Shown piece by piece: positions 50,942-59,879 of a DNA stretch of 64,000 bases. Under the pieces are notes generated by a model. It made no database searches. It was not told the DNA's origin and worked only from the letters and a program-made list of their open reading frames with translations. Every line of letters begins with the position of its first letter. The stretch's first letter is position 1. The position numbers and the translations under genes are program-made. The DNA is from DATKQY01 sp035532475 (GTDB lineage: Bacteria; Actinomycetota; Acidimicrobiia; Acidimicrobiales; Bog-793). The stretch lies in contig DATKQY010000069.1 in NCBI GenBank assembly GCA_035532475.1, positions 1-64,000 of the forward strand. The letters run 5' to 3'.

Positions 50942-51843
50942 GCGCTCTCCTTGGGATCGTGGAGCCGGACGCCTCCGGAGACGTCCCCGAGGGCGTCCAC
51001 AACGGTGTTGCTGATCTCGTCCGCGTAGCCGAGCGCCTTGGCCAGCCCGAAGCTGGCGAGCGGGCCGGCGGAGTTCAGGCTGGCGATGCCGAGCTGGCTC
51101 GCCATCTCGGTGTAGAGAACGACGTCCTTCATCATGAGGGTGTTCGTGAGGCCTCCCTTGAGGTAGTCGCCGGTGATGATCTTCGGGAACCGGTTGAGCG
51201 TGGCGAAGTTCACCCCGGAGCTCTTGTTCAGCACCTCGAGCAAGATGGCGAGGTCGAGCCCGGCCTTCTTCCCCGCGACCATCACCTCCGCCGTGGCGGC
51301 GAGGGAGACGGCGTTCAGGAAGTTGTTGAGCAGCTTCGTCGTGTGCCCTGCGCCCGACGGACCGACGTGGAAGATGTTGGCTGAGAAGAAGTTCAATGTC
51401 GAGCGAACCTTCTCGAGCACGTGCTCGTCCCCGCCGACCATGAGGGTCAACGTCCCGCTGTCCGCGGCAGCGGCGCCGCCGGAGATGCCGGCGTCGAGGT
51501 AGTCGGCGCCCTTCGCGGCGAGCAGCGAGCAGATCCGCTTGGTCGAGTCGGGCGCGGCCGTGCTGAGGTCGACCACGACCTGGCCTGGCCTGGCATGCTC
51601 GAGGACCCCGCCCGGCCCGAGCACGACGGCTTCGACGACCGTGCTGTCCGGCAGCGAGAGCAGCACGAGGTCGCAGGCGTCGACGAGCGCGCCGACGGAG
51701 GGCGCGCCCGTCGCTCCGGCCTCGCCGATCACGGCGGGGTTGGTGTCGAACCCGAGCACCGAGCCGCCGCCACGGACGATGCACCTGCTCATGCGCCCGC
51801 CCATGTTGCCGAGCCCGATGAATCCGACGGGGGTCGCTGTCAT
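50938..51843 (-). CDS. Beta-hydroxyacid dehydrogenase (HIBADH-like), first copy
   Basis: A 301-residue NAD(P)-dependent dehydrogenase: VGFIGLGNMGGRMSRCIVRG, LDAGISGGAAAADSGTLTLM, and GAGHTTKLLNNFLNAVSLAA with the catalytic Lys. ATG at 51843 with GAGGAGATG upstream, 7 bases downstream of the SDR stop. The tandem use of two related dehydrogenases in one operon is unusual. Confidence 0.88.
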   Translation of the reverse strand: MTATPVGFIGLGNMGGRMSRCIVRGGGSVLGFDTNPAVIGEAGATGAPSVGALVDACDLVLLSLPDSTVVEAVVLGPGGVLEHARPGQVVVDLSTAAPDSTKRICSLLAAKGADYLDAGISGGAAAADSGTLTLMVGGDEHVLEKVRSTLNFFSANIFHVGPSGAGHTTKLLNNFLNAVSLAATAEVMVAGKKAGLDLAILLEVLNKSSGVNFATLNRFPKIITGDYLKGGLTNTLMMKDVVLYTEMASQLGIASLNSAGPLASFGLAKALGYADEISNTVVDALGDVSGGVRLHDPKESA

Positions 51844-51850
51844 GGTCGGG

Positions 51851-52720
51851 TCATCTCCTCGTGGTTCCGTACATGGCTCGGTCGACCGCCTCGGTGTCCC
51901 ACGCGCCGGCACCACCCGAGGGCCGGACCGTGTTGACGATGGTGGCGCCGCCGTCGGCGCTGACGATCTGGCCGGTGACGTAGGAGGCGTCGGCGCTGAG
52001 GAGGAACGCGACGACGCCGGCGATCTCGTGCGGCGTCCCGGCCCGGCGCAGCGGCGTGGTCGAGGCCCGCCGCTCCATGTCGTTCTTCCCGCCCGCGGCC
52101 GAGGCGGCGGCGGCGAAGAGGTCCGTGGGCACGATCCCCGGCGCGACGCCGTTCACCCGGATGCCGAGGGGACCGCCGTACATGGCCGCGGCGTGGACGA
52201 GACCGACGACGCCGTGCTTGGAGGTCTGGTAGGCGATGAGATCGGCGCTGCCGGTCAGGCTGGCGATCGATGCCGTGACGGCGATGGTCCCGCCGGTGCC
52301 CTGGGCCTGGTACTGGCGGAACGCCGCGCGAAGGCCGAGGAACTGCCCGCGGACGTTGACGGCCATCACCCGGTCGAACTCGTCGACGGACAGCTCGGGC
52401 AGCGGGGTGAAGCTTCCGAAGATGCCAGCGTTCAGGTGGTGGTGGTCGACCTTTCCGAAGGTCTCGACGGCCGCCTCGAGGTACCGGTCGGCGGTCGACT
52501 CGGCGGCCACGTCACCCTCGATTGCGATCGAACGGGTCGGGAGGGAGTCGACCACCTCCTGCAACGCCGGTCCGTTGACGTCGACGGCGACGACGTGCGC
52601 GCCCTCGCTCGCCAGGCGCTCGGCCGAAGCCCTGCCGAGCCCGCCGGCGGCTCCCGTGACCACCGCGACCGAACCTGCGAACCGCCCGCCCGCGGCGGGG
52701 CGACCGGCTGGCTCAGACAC
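51851..52720 (-). CDS. Short-chain dehydrogenase/reductase
   Basis: A 289-residue classical SDR: AVVTGAAGGLGRASAERLAS (cofactor motif), HHLNAGIFGS (NAG), TASIASLTGSADLIAYQTSK with the catalytic Ser-Tyr-Lys, and YVTGQIVSADGGATI at the C-terminus. The Asp in VAVDVNG favours NAD(H). GTG start overlaps the stop of the lactonase-like gene by 8 bases. It probably oxidises or reduces a hydroxyl of the pathway substrate. Confidence 0.9.
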   Translation of the reverse strand: MSEPAGRPAAGGRFAGSVAVVTGAAGGLGRASAERLASEGAHVVAVDVNGPALQEVVDSLPTRSIAIEGDVAAESTADRYLEAAVETFGKVDHHHLNAGIFGSFTPLPELSVDEFDRVMAVNVRGQFLGLRAAFRQYQAQGTGGTIAVTASIASLTGSADLIAYQTSKHGVVGLVHAAAMYGGPLGIRVNGVAPGIVPTDLFAAAASAAGGKNDMERRASTTPLRRAGTPHEIAGVVAFLLSADASYVTGQIVSADGGATIVNTVRPSGGAGAWDTEAVDRAMYGTTRR

Positions 52721-53528
52721 TGAGCCGTCCGATGGTGGCTGCGAGGCGGCCGTGCTCGCCGCTTGCCTCGGTGAACCGCGACAGCGTGTCCGGGTCGTGA
52801 CCGGCCACCAGGTGGCTGACCTCGCCGTCTTCGATCATCTGCCGGACACGGTCGAAGCCCTCGTACATGTCGACGAGACTGGCGACGGACGTGAAGAGCA
52901 TGTCTCGCTCGTACTCTTCGTAGTAGTGGATGGCGTCGCTCGCGAGCAGGACGACGCCGTCAGACGTTGACACCTTCACGACGCACTGCCCGGGGGTGTG
53001 CCCGCCGACATCGATGACCTCGATGCCGGGAGCCACCACCGTCGAGCCCCGGAAGAGCTCGAGCCTTCCCTCGTCGTGGACCGTCTGGAGGTAGGCCAGT
53101 CCGTCGTCGTCGACCGCGTGGTGGAACAGGACGCGTCGCGCATGGCGACCCGACCAGAACGAGAACTCGCGCTCGGACATCACGACGCGCGACGACGGGA
53201 AGAGGTCCAGGTTCCCGGCGTGGTCGTAGTGGGCGTGGGTGAGGACGACGGTCGGCGCCGCCGACGGGTCGACCCCGAAGCGGCGGAAGAGTGCGGGCAC
53301 GTCCGCCAGCAGCGTCCGGTTGCGGGCCTGCCCGCCGCTCGGCGAGAACCCGGTGTCGACGACGATGGTCCGTCGCTCGTTGCGCACGATCCAGAAGAAG
53401 TAGTCCATCCCGATCGTGGCGTCCTCTTCGTGGTACAGGGGGTAGTTCAGGTAGACGTCGCTTCGCACGGTCGAGCGCGTGCCGTACTTCACGATCGTCA
53501 CCTGGTACTCGTCATGCGACCCGTTCAT
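52713..53528 (-). CDS. Metallo-beta-lactamase-fold hydrolase (lactonase-like)
   Basis: A 271-residue MBL-fold protein of the N-acyl-homoserine-lactonase-like group. The zinc motif is LTHAHYDHAGNLDLFPSSRV, followed by VGGHTPGQCVVKV (third His), SDAIHYYEEYERD (Asp) and VAGHDPDTLSRF (last His), so both zinc sites are complete. It begins YQVTIVKYGTRSTVRSDVY. Likely opens a lactone or other cyclic ester. The ATG at 53528 is preceded by GAGGG. Confidence 0.88.
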   Translation of the reverse strand: MNGSHDEYQVTIVKYGTRSTVRSDVYLNYPLYHEEDATIGMDYFFWIVRNERRTIVVDTGFSPSGGQARNRTLLADVPALFRRFGVDPSAAPTVVLTHAHYDHAGNLDLFPSSRVVMSEREFSFWSGRHARRVLFHHAVDDDGLAYLQTVHDEGRLELFRGSTVVAPGIEVIDVGGHTPGQCVVKVSTSDGVVLLASDAIHYYEEYERDMLFTSVASLVDMYEGFDRVRQMIEDGEVSHLVAGHDPDTLSRFTEASGEHGRLAATIGRLSV

Positions 53529-53589
53529 GGAGCGGTTCCCTCTGGCATCGTCCACCTGCAGCACCGAACGCGGGAGGTTGACGCGCCCC

Positions 53590-54387
53590 CTAGGCCAAGA
53601 CCGTGGCGATCGCGCCCGCGGCGCCGGGCGCGGCGGGAAACTTGTCTCGGGTCCGGCCATCGTGCCCGGGGATGACGGTCGCCCCGGTCGATTTGGCCAG
53701 CTTGAGGATGAAGCTCAGCGCGCTGCGCATCTCGCCCAGGTCGGTGAACGCGAAGAACGGCCACTCGTGCTCGAGCTGCTCGTAGAAGTGGGCGGCGTCG
53801 CTGGCGAGGATCAGCGACCCCGACTCGGTCTCGACGAGGGCGATCATCTCGCCGGGGCAGTGGCCACCGACCTGGTAGACGGTGATCCCCGGGAACACCT
53901 CGGTCTCCTCGGAGATGAGGCGCAGCCGCCCCTCGTTCTTCGCCTTCTCGACGGGGACGAGGTTCTCCTCCGTCGTGAACTCCCCCTCGAGCGCGTTGGC
54001 CTCGCGCTTCGCGAACCAGTAGTCGTACTCCTTTTGGCCGGAGACGATCTGGGCGCGCTCGAACAGGCCGAGATAGCCGATGTGGTCGTAGTGGAAGTGA
54101 CTGGTGAGCACCATGTCGACGTCGAGCGGGTCGAGATCGATCATCTCGAGGCCTTCGGGGGTCGGCATGACGCTGATCTCGCCGAGCCAGTCGCGTGCGG
54201 CGATGTCGTAGCCCGTGTCCATGAGGATGACCGAGCCGCCCGCCTTGATGACCCAGAAGTTGTAGTCCATCTCCAGGTCGCCGTCGGGCAGCCCGTACTG
54301 CGCGTAGTCATGGAACACGTCGTTCTTGCGGACGACGCGCTCGCCGTACCTCACCGACCAAACCGACTGAGCCCTGCCAGTTGACAT
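53590..54387 (-). CDS. Metallo-beta-lactamase-fold hydrolase (lactonase-like), first gene of the operon
   Basis: A 265-residue MBL-fold protein with LTSHFHYDHIGYLGLFERAQ (zinc ligands), VGGHCPGEMIALVETESGSL, ASDAAHFYEQLEHEWPFFAF and VIPGHDGRTRDKF. It is related to the next protein but clearly distinct (Phe in place of Ala in the HxHxDH segment, HFHYDH). Being first after the promoter, it probably acts early, for instance opening the imported compound. AGAGGTG precedes the ATG. Confidence 0.88.
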   Translation of the reverse strand: MSTGRAQSVWSVRYGERVVRKNDVFHDYAQYGLPDGDLEMDYNFWVIKAGGSVILMDTGYDIAARDWLGEISVMPTPEGLEMIDLDPLDVDMVLTSHFHYDHIGYLGLFERAQIVSGQKEYDYWFAKREANALEGEFTTEENLVPVEKAKNEGRLRLISEETEVFPGITVYQVGGHCPGEMIALVETESGSLILASDAAHFYEQLEHEWPFFAFTDLGEMRSALSFILKLAKSTGATVIPGHDGRTRDKFPAAPGAAGAIATVLA

Positions 54388-54391
54388 ACAA
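54381..54391. promoter_or_regulatory. Third TTGT-N3-ACAA-like site
   Basis: TTGACATACAA overlaps the start codon of the first lactonase-like gene and shares TACAA and the CAT core with the site at 54481. One mismatch from the palindrome. It may be a secondary GntR site, or coincidence with the start codon. Confidence 0.35.
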
Positions 54392-54471
54392 ACACCTCTC
54401 AGAGCGGACTGATGCCAGGCCTGTCCAAGAGAAGTCACTCCCTGCCCCTTCCGAGTGGCCCCCCAGGGGCG

Positions 54472-54501
54472 ACTATACGATTGTCATACAAAGCGGTGCA
54501 A
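54472..54501 (-). promoter_or_regulatory. Promoter of the catabolic operon with operator in its spacer
   Basis: On the minus strand TTGCAC (54501-54496) and TATAGT (54477-54472) are separated by 18 bases. The perfect palindrome TTGT-CAT-ACAA (54481-54491) lies between them. A repressor bound here would block RNA polymerase. The start codon of the first gene is about 85 bases downstream. Confidence 0.6.
54481..54491. promoter_or_regulatory. Perfect TTGT-N3-ACAA palindrome (GntR operator)
   Basis: TTGTCATACAA, fully symmetric, matches the FadR-subfamily consensus T-N-GT-N3-AC-N-A. Three other near-matches are in this window at 42547, 42647 and 54381. The GntR gene in between is the likely partner. 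Confidence 0.6.
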
Positions 54502-54558
54502 GCGCGACGTCGACAGCGCCACGGGTCCGCACCGGGCGCGGCGGGCAGCCCGGCGGGA

Positions 54559-57500
54559 TCAGCTCAGCGTCGTCGTCCGCTGGCCGACCATCTCGAACGC
54601 CTCCCACATCGACGCGTACCGGCCTCCTCGTGCCAGCAGGTCGTCGTGGGTGCCGACCTCGGCGATCCGGCCCCCGTCGAGGACGACGATCCGGTCGGCG
54701 GCCTTCGCCGTTTGGAGCCGGTGGGCGATGACGACCGTCGTCCGCCCGTCGGAGACCTGTCGCATGGCGGCGGCGACGCGGGCCTCCGTCGCGAGGTCGA
54801 GGTTGGACGTCGCCTCGTCGAGCAGCAGCACTGCGGGGTCGACCAGCTCGGCACGGGCCAGCGCGATCAGCTGGCGCTGACCTGCCGAGAGCGACCTGCC
54901 CCGCTCGGAAAGCTCGTGCAGGTAGCCGCCGGAAAGCTCGGAGATGAACCCGTGCGCCCCGACGGCACGCGCCGCCGCCTCCACGTCCGCGTCGGTCGAC
55001 TCGGGCCGCCCGTAGGCGATGTTGTCGCGGATCGTGCCGGAGAACAGGAACGCCTCCTGGGGGACGTAGCCGAGCTGGCGGCGGAACGACTGGAGATCGA
55101 GCGACCGCAGGTCGTGACCGTCGAAGCGCACGCTGCCCTCGTCGGGATCGTAGAAACGGGCGAGCAGCTTCACCATCGTCGACTTGCCCGCGCCGGTCTC
55201 GCCGACGAGCGCCACCGTCTCCCCGGCCTCGACCACGAGGTCGATCCCGCGCAGCGCCTCGGGAGGCCTCGTCGCCAGCGCGTCGGCCACCTGCAGGTCG
55301 CGGGGGTCGGCCGGGCCGCGCCGCTCGGCCGCAGCGGTGCCGTCGAGGCCCGGCCGGCTCGGGAGCGTCGGGTAGGAGAAGCGGACGTTGTCGAGCTCGA
55401 TCGTGCCGTGCAGGCGTCCGGGGTCCCGGGCGTGGTCGGTCCCGGGGGTGCGCGATTCGAGCTGCATCAGCTCGGAGATGCGCCCGACTGAGACGCGCGT
55501 CTGCTGCCAGGAGTCGAAGACCTGCGACAGCTGCTGGATGGGGGAGAAGAACAGGTCGATGTAGAGGATGAACGCGATCAGTGCCCCGGAGGCGAGGTGT
55601 CCCGTCGCGATCAATCCGGCGCCGAGTCCGAGCACGATGGCGTCGGCGCCCGAGGAGAGGAACTGGACGAACGGGAAGTAGGTGGCAACGAGGCGCTGGG
55701 CGGCGAGGCGGGACTCGAGGTAGTCGCGGCCCAGCTTGTGGAAGCGCTGCCGGGTCGCGTCCTCGTGGGCGAAGGCCTGCGCCTCGCGGACGCCCGACAG
55801 GCTCTCCTGGAAGTCGGCGTTGACGATGGCGACGCGCTCGCGCGCGGCGTCGTAGAGGCGCGCCGCCTTGCGGCGGAAGATCACCGTGGCGACGGCCAGC
55901 GGCACCACGACCGTGAGCGTGCACAGGCCGAGCTCGGTGTCGATCAGCACCAGCGCGACGCCGACGCCGACGAAGGTGACGATCGAGACGAGCGCGGAGA
56001 GCAGGCCGTTCTCGATCAGCGACTCGAACTGGTCGACGTCGGTCGTCATACGCGTCATGATCCGGCCGGCCATCTCCCGCTCGTAGTAGTCGAGCGAGAG
56101 GCGCTGCAGCTGCGCCCAGATCCTGATCCGCAGCGACAGCATGATCCGTTGGGCGGCCCGCCCGGTGACGAAGGTCTCACCGACCTCGTCGATCAGGTCG
56201 GCCAGGATGACGACCAGGTAGAGGGCCGACGCCGCGAACAGCACCGCGACCGAGCCCTTCGAGACGCCGCTGTCGATGCCCGTCTTCACGAGGATCGGCC
56301 CCGACAGCGACGCCAGCGAGTCGAGGACGACGAGGACGAGCCCGATCAGGAGCGGCCTGCGGAACTCGCGCAGCAGACGTCCCAGGTTGAAGCCCGGGTC
56401 GTGGCGCGACTCCGTCGCGAGGTCGACGGCGGGGACGTCCCGGACGGGCCGCAGCGCAGCCACCCGGGCGAGGAGCTCGGGCGTCGGGGCGAGGTTGAGG
56501 CGCCACCCCCCGCCACTCCCGCCGAGCCCGGGCCCGATGCTCGGCGCGCCGATGGAGCGGCTGGCGACCCGGCGAGGGGGACCCGGCGCGGCATCCCGGC
56601 TCCATGCCGACTCGGTGGTGCCGCCCAGCCGGGCGCGTGCCGCGATGCTCGCGAGTGTGTCGATCCGGTCGCCGACCTGGTCGGTCCGGTCCTCCTCGAT
56701 GCCGGAGAGGAGCGTCCGGTAGACGGCGCTCCTCGCGAGGAGCTCGTCGTGGGTTCCCTGCTCGACGACGCGTCCGCGCTCCATGACGACGATGCGGTCG
56801 GCGAGGTGGAGCGTCGAGCGGCGGTGGGCGATCAGCAGGGTCGTCCTGCCGGCCAGGATCTGGCGCAGGGCGTCGTGGATGGACTCCTCGATCCTCGCGT
56901 CGACGGCGCTGGTCGCGTCGTCGAGGATGAGGATGCACGGGTCGTAGAGGATGGCGCGGGCGAGCGCGATGCGCTGGCGCTGCCCGCCGGAGAGGGTCAG
57001 GCCACGTTCGCCGACCACCGTGTCGTAGCCGCGGGGGAGGCGCTCGATGAACTCGTGCGCCTCGGCGGCACGCGCCGCCGCCTCGACCTCGGCGTCGGTC
57101 GCGTCGGGCCGTCCGTAGGCAATGTTCGACCGCACCGTGTCGGAGAAGAGGAAGCTCTCCTCGAACACCACGCCGACCTGGCGGCGCAGCGAGCGCAGCC
57201 TCACGGCGCGCACGTCGACCCCGTCGACGAGGAGCGCGCCACGGTCGGGGTCGTAAAAGCGCGAGACGAGCATCGCCGCGGTCGACTTGCCGCTGCCGCT
57301 CGGGCCGACGATGGCCACCCGCTCGCCGGCGGCGATGCGCAGGTCGAATCCCTGCAGCACCGGATGGCCCCCGCCGTAGGAGAAGTGGACGTCGGAGAAG
57401 ACGATCTCGCCGCCGAGCCGGGGGAGGTCGCTGGCGTCGGGCGCGTCGACGATCGCGGGCCGGAGGTCGAGGAGCTGGAAGATGCGCTCGATCCCCGCGC

Positions 57501-58434
57501 GTGCCTGCTGGCCGATCGTGAGGACGCCCGCCAGCTGACGAGCAGGGGCCATCAGCTGGGTGAGGTAGGTGGAGAAGGCGAGGAAGGTCCCGAGGGTGAT
57601 CTCATGGTGGAGGGCCAGCCAGCCGCCGAAGGCGAGGAGCGCGACCTGGCCGAGGGCGGGGACGGCCTCGAGCAGGGGCTGGTAGCGCGACTGCAGCCGC
57701 ACCGCGCGCATCTGCGAGCCGTAGAGCGCGCGCGATGCGTCGACGACGCGGTCGAGCTCGCGCCGCTCCTGGCCGAATGCCTTGACGACGCGGACACCGT
57801 TCACGTCCTCGTCGACGATCTGGGCCACATCGCCCTCGCGCTGCTGGCCGTCCCAGGTCGCGGGGAAGATCCGCCACCGCATCCGGTACGAGATGAACAG
57901 GAGCGCCGGGGCCACGGTGAGGCTCACGATGGCGAGCAGCGGCGAGAGGTAGATCATGACGCCGAGCGCGAGCAGCATCAGCAAGACGTTGCCGCTCATG
58001 ATGGGGAAGAAGCTGAGCAGGCCCTGCACCAGCGTCGAGTCCGAGTTGGCCCGGGCGACGAGCTGGCCGGTGGGCATCCTGTCCAGGTTGTCGAAGTCCA
58101 TCGACTGCAGGTGGTCGTGCATGTCGTTCCGCATGTCGTACTGCACGGCGAGCGCCACCCGCCCGCCCCGGTAGCGGCGGATGTACGCGAACCCGAACGC
58201 CGTCACCGCGAGGACGATGAGCAGCACGAGCCAGGGCCAGAGGGAGGAGGTGTGCGCCACGATCACCCCGTCGACGATCTGGCGCTCGATGAGGGGAACG
58301 ACCGCCTGGCACGCACTGCCGAGGACTGCCGCGCCGAGCGAGAGCACCACGTCCCGCCGGTGCCGGAGCATGTAGCCCCACAACCGACGGATCCATCCCA
58401 CCTCCGTCGCCGGCCTCGCCTGCTCGGCGCTCAT
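54559..58434 (-). CDS. Fused double ABC exporter (two TMD-NBD units)
   Basis: A 1291-residue protein with two complete ABC-B exporter halves in one chain (about 1-600 and 640-1291). NBD1 has Walker A VGPSGSGKST, signature LTLSGGQRQRIALARAILYD and Walker B CILILDDATSAVD, where the catalytic Glu is Asp. NBD2 has VGETGAGKST, LSAGQRQLIALARAELVDP and VLLLDEATSNLD. One ATP site is therefore degenerate, as in heterodimeric multidrug exporters. Fused exporters of this size (M. tuberculosis Rv0194) expel drugs. The start overlaps the MarR gene stop by ATGA, so the regulator and pump are coupled. Confidence 0.9.
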   Translation of the reverse strand: MSAEQARPATEVGWIRRLWGYMLRHRRDVVLSLGAAVLGSACQAVVPLIERQIVDGVIVAHTSSLWPWLVLLIVLAVTAFGFAYIRRYRGGRVALAVQYDMRNDMHDHLQSMDFDNLDRMPTGQLVARANSDSTLVQGLLSFFPIMSGNVLLMLLALGVMIYLSPLLAIVSLTVAPALLFISYRMRWRIFPATWDGQQREGDVAQIVDEDVNGVRVVKAFGQERRELDRVVDASRALYGSQMRAVRLQSRYQPLLEAVPALGQVALLAFGGWLALHHEITLGTFLAFSTYLTQLMAPARQLAGVLTIGQQARAGIERIFQLLDLRPAIVDAPDASDLPRLGGEIVFSDVHFSYGGGHPVLQGFDLRIAAGERVAIVGPSGSGKSTAAMLVSRFYDPDRGALLVDGVDVRAVRLRSLRRQVGVVFEESFLFSDTVRSNIAYGRPDATDAEVEAAARAAEAHEFIERLPRGYDTVVGERGLTLSGGQRQRIALARAILYDPCILILDDATSAVDARIEESIHDALRQILAGRTTLLIAHRRSTLHLADRIVVMERGRVVEQGTHDELLARSAVYRTLLSGIEEDRTDQVGDRIDTLASIAARARLGGTTESAWSRDAAPGPPRRVASRSIGAPSIGPGLGGSGGGWRLNLAPTPELLARVAALRPVRDVPAVDLATESRHDPGFNLGRLLREFRRPLLIGLVLVVLDSLASLSGPILVKTGIDSGVSKGSVAVLFAASALYLVVILADLIDEVGETFVTGRAAQRIMLSLRIRIWAQLQRLSLDYYEREMAGRIMTRMTTDVDQFESLIENGLLSALVSIVTFVGVGVALVLIDTELGLCTLTVVVPLAVATVIFRRKAARLYDAARERVAIVNADFQESLSGVREAQAFAHEDATRQRFHKLGRDYLESRLAAQRLVATYFPFVQFLSSGADAIVLGLGAGLIATGHLASGALIAFILYIDLFFSPIQQLSQVFDSWQQTRVSVGRISELMQLESRTPGTDHARDPGRLHGTIELDNVRFSYPTLPSRPGLDGTAAAERRGPADPRDLQVADALATRPPEALRGIDLVVEAGETVALVGETGAGKSTMVKLLARFYDPDEGSVRFDGHDLRSLDLQSFRRQLGYVPQEAFLFSGTIRDNIAYGRPESTDADVEAAARAVGAHGFISELSGGYLHELSERGRSLSAGQRQLIALARAELVDPAVLLLDEATSNLDLATEARVAAAMRQVSDGRTTVVIAHRLQTAKAADRIVVLDGGRIAEVGTHDDLLARGGRYASMWEAFEMVGQRTTTLS

Positions 58435-58922
58435 CGGCCGCTCCGGGCGTGGCGCTCGGCCACCAGCTCGTCGATGGCGGCGCCCATCCACACGAGCGAC
58501 TCGAGCAGCTGCTCGCGATCGGGCGTCCGGCCGCACACGTCGTCGAGCCGGCGGGTCATCGCCGCCTCGACGCGCTGCAGCACGGCCTCGCCCTCTCGGG
58601 TCACGTGCAGGGCGGCGGCCCGCTGGTCGCTCTGCACGCCGGAGCGCGCCAGGAGGCCACGCTGGCGGAGCGACTCCACCATGGCGCTCACCGTCGGCTT
58701 GCCGAGCGCCAGCCTGGTGGCGATCCGCGACGAGCGCTCGTCGCCCGAGGCGATGGCGGCGAGCACGCGGTACTGGGCCAGGTTGAGCTCGTCAGAGGCG
58801 CGCTCGAGCAGGCGTGAGGCTCGGGCCAGCGCTCGGACCGCCTCGACGGCGCGCCCCGTGCCGGCCGGCGTCGCCGAAGGGAGGGCGTTCGCTGCCGTGG
58901 GCGCGTGGGTCGGGGAGCTCAC
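58431..58922 (-). CDS. MarR-family transcriptional regulator
   Basis: A 163-residue winged-helix repressor: LARASRLLERASDELNLAQY, RIATRLALGKPTVSAMVESL (recognition helix), GLLARSGVQSDQRAAALHVT (wing) and EGEAVLQRVEAAMTRRLDDV. GTG start. It is the first gene of the exporter operon and likely represses it until a toxic ligand binds. A perfect palindrome just upstream of the start is the presumed operator. Confidence 0.9.
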   Translation of the reverse strand: MSSPTHAPTAANALPSATPAGTGRAVEAVRALARASRLLERASDELNLAQYRVLAAIASGDERSSRIATRLALGKPTVSAMVESLRQRGLLARSGVQSDQRAAALHVTREGEAVLQRVEAAMTRRLDDVCGRTPDREQLLESLVWMGAAIDELVAERHARSGR

Positions 58923-58935
58923 CCGCCCAGGCTAC

Positions 58936-58964
58936 CCAGATGGTTCGTCCGGCGAACCATCTGG
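58936..58964. promoter_or_regulatory. MarR operator: perfect 12-bp-arm palindrome
   Basis: CCAGATGGTTCG-TCCGG-CGAACCATCTGG begins 13 bases upstream of the MarR GTG. Twelve base pairs of exact symmetry with a 5-base centre is typical for MarR dimers. Binding would block the promoter of its own operon including the exporter. Confidence 0.75.
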
Positions 58965-59119
58965 TCGCGCGAGCCCGGCCGGCCGTCGAGGCCGGGGAGC
59001 CGAGCGGACGGGGCCGCGGCGGGGAGGCGGCCCCGCGGGCGCTCGGCCCGGCTCGACCGGCGCTCCGCCAGCCCTGCTCGCGACGACAGCGCCGGTGCCG
59101 CTGTCCTTGCCGTGCTTCG

Positions 59120-59740
59120 CTACGCGACGGCGCTCGGCGCACCCTGGCCGGCGTGCGCGGCGGCCGCAGGCTGCACGGGGGCATCGTGTGCCGGTGCCGC
59201 TCGCTCGGCGAGCACGGAGGCGCTCCCGCCCTCGGCCGCGGACCCGATCCGGCCCGTGGCCGGGGTCCGGAAGACGACGGTCTGGTAGGCGACGTACTTC
59301 GCCACCCAAAGCACCACGCTGATGAGGAAGTACGCGCCGCCGAGGACGATGAGGTGGGCGCTGTGCCCCCGTGGAGCGTGGTGGGCCGCGAAGCCGGTGG
59401 CGAAGCTCGAGACGGCCATGCTCGCGACGGAGGTCAGCCAGTAGCGGCTCGCCTGGCCGATCGGCCTTCGCCGATCGGCCTCGCTCCATATCCAGTAGCG
59501 GCTGAGGACGTACGACGGGACGACCCCGACCAGATTGGCGATCAGCGCTTCGGTCGTCGCGCCGAGGTGGGTCGCCGCGCCGAGCACGAGCAGTACCACC
59601 TCGCTGATGGCGAACGCGACGACGGACGTGAAGCCGTAGCGTGCCAGGCGGCGAAGGTCGCGGCCCTTCCGGGGGGGCGGCCCGAGCTCGGCGCCCACCG
59701 CCGTTGCCTGCGCGAGCTCGTTCGCCTGAGGCCCGGTCAC
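59120..59740 (-). CDS. GtrA-family membrane protein
   Basis: A 206-residue four-helix protein: LARYGFTSVVAFAISEVVLL, LIANLVGVVPSYVLSRYWIW, YWLTSVASMAVSSFATGFAA, LGGAYFLISVVLWVAKYVAY, then QTVVFR. GtrA proteins assist flipping or transfer of lipid-linked sugars in polysaccharide and teichoic-acid synthesis. A Pro/Ala-rich tail follows. GTG start. Together with the neighbouring LCP protein this suggests a cell-wall polymer role. Confidence 0.85.
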   Translation of the reverse strand: MTGPQANELAQATAVGAELGPPPRKGRDLRRLARYGFTSVVAFAISEVVLLVLGAATHLGATTEALIANLVGVVPSYVLSRYWIWSEADRRRPIGQASRYWLTSVASMAVSSFATGFAAHHAPRGHSAHLIVLGGAYFLISVVLWVAKYVAYQTVVFRTPATGRIGSAAEGGSASVLAERAAPAHDAPVQPAAAAHAGQGAPSAVA

Positions 59741-59879
59741 CGACAGATGCTGCCGGGTATTCCTGAGCGCCAGATGAGCAGAAAGCTATCTAAGTGTTAG
59801 GGCTGCGCCCGGGCGCGCCGCGAAGCGCGAGCTGCGCCGCGCCGCGATGGGGCTCGCCGCGCAGGCGGCGCCCCGTTCC

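Noticed and set aside
55597..59322. Very long plus-strand open frame opposite the ABC exporter
   Set aside because: Shadow of the fused exporter and MarR genes; amino-acid composition is that of reverse-read transmembrane and helix codons.
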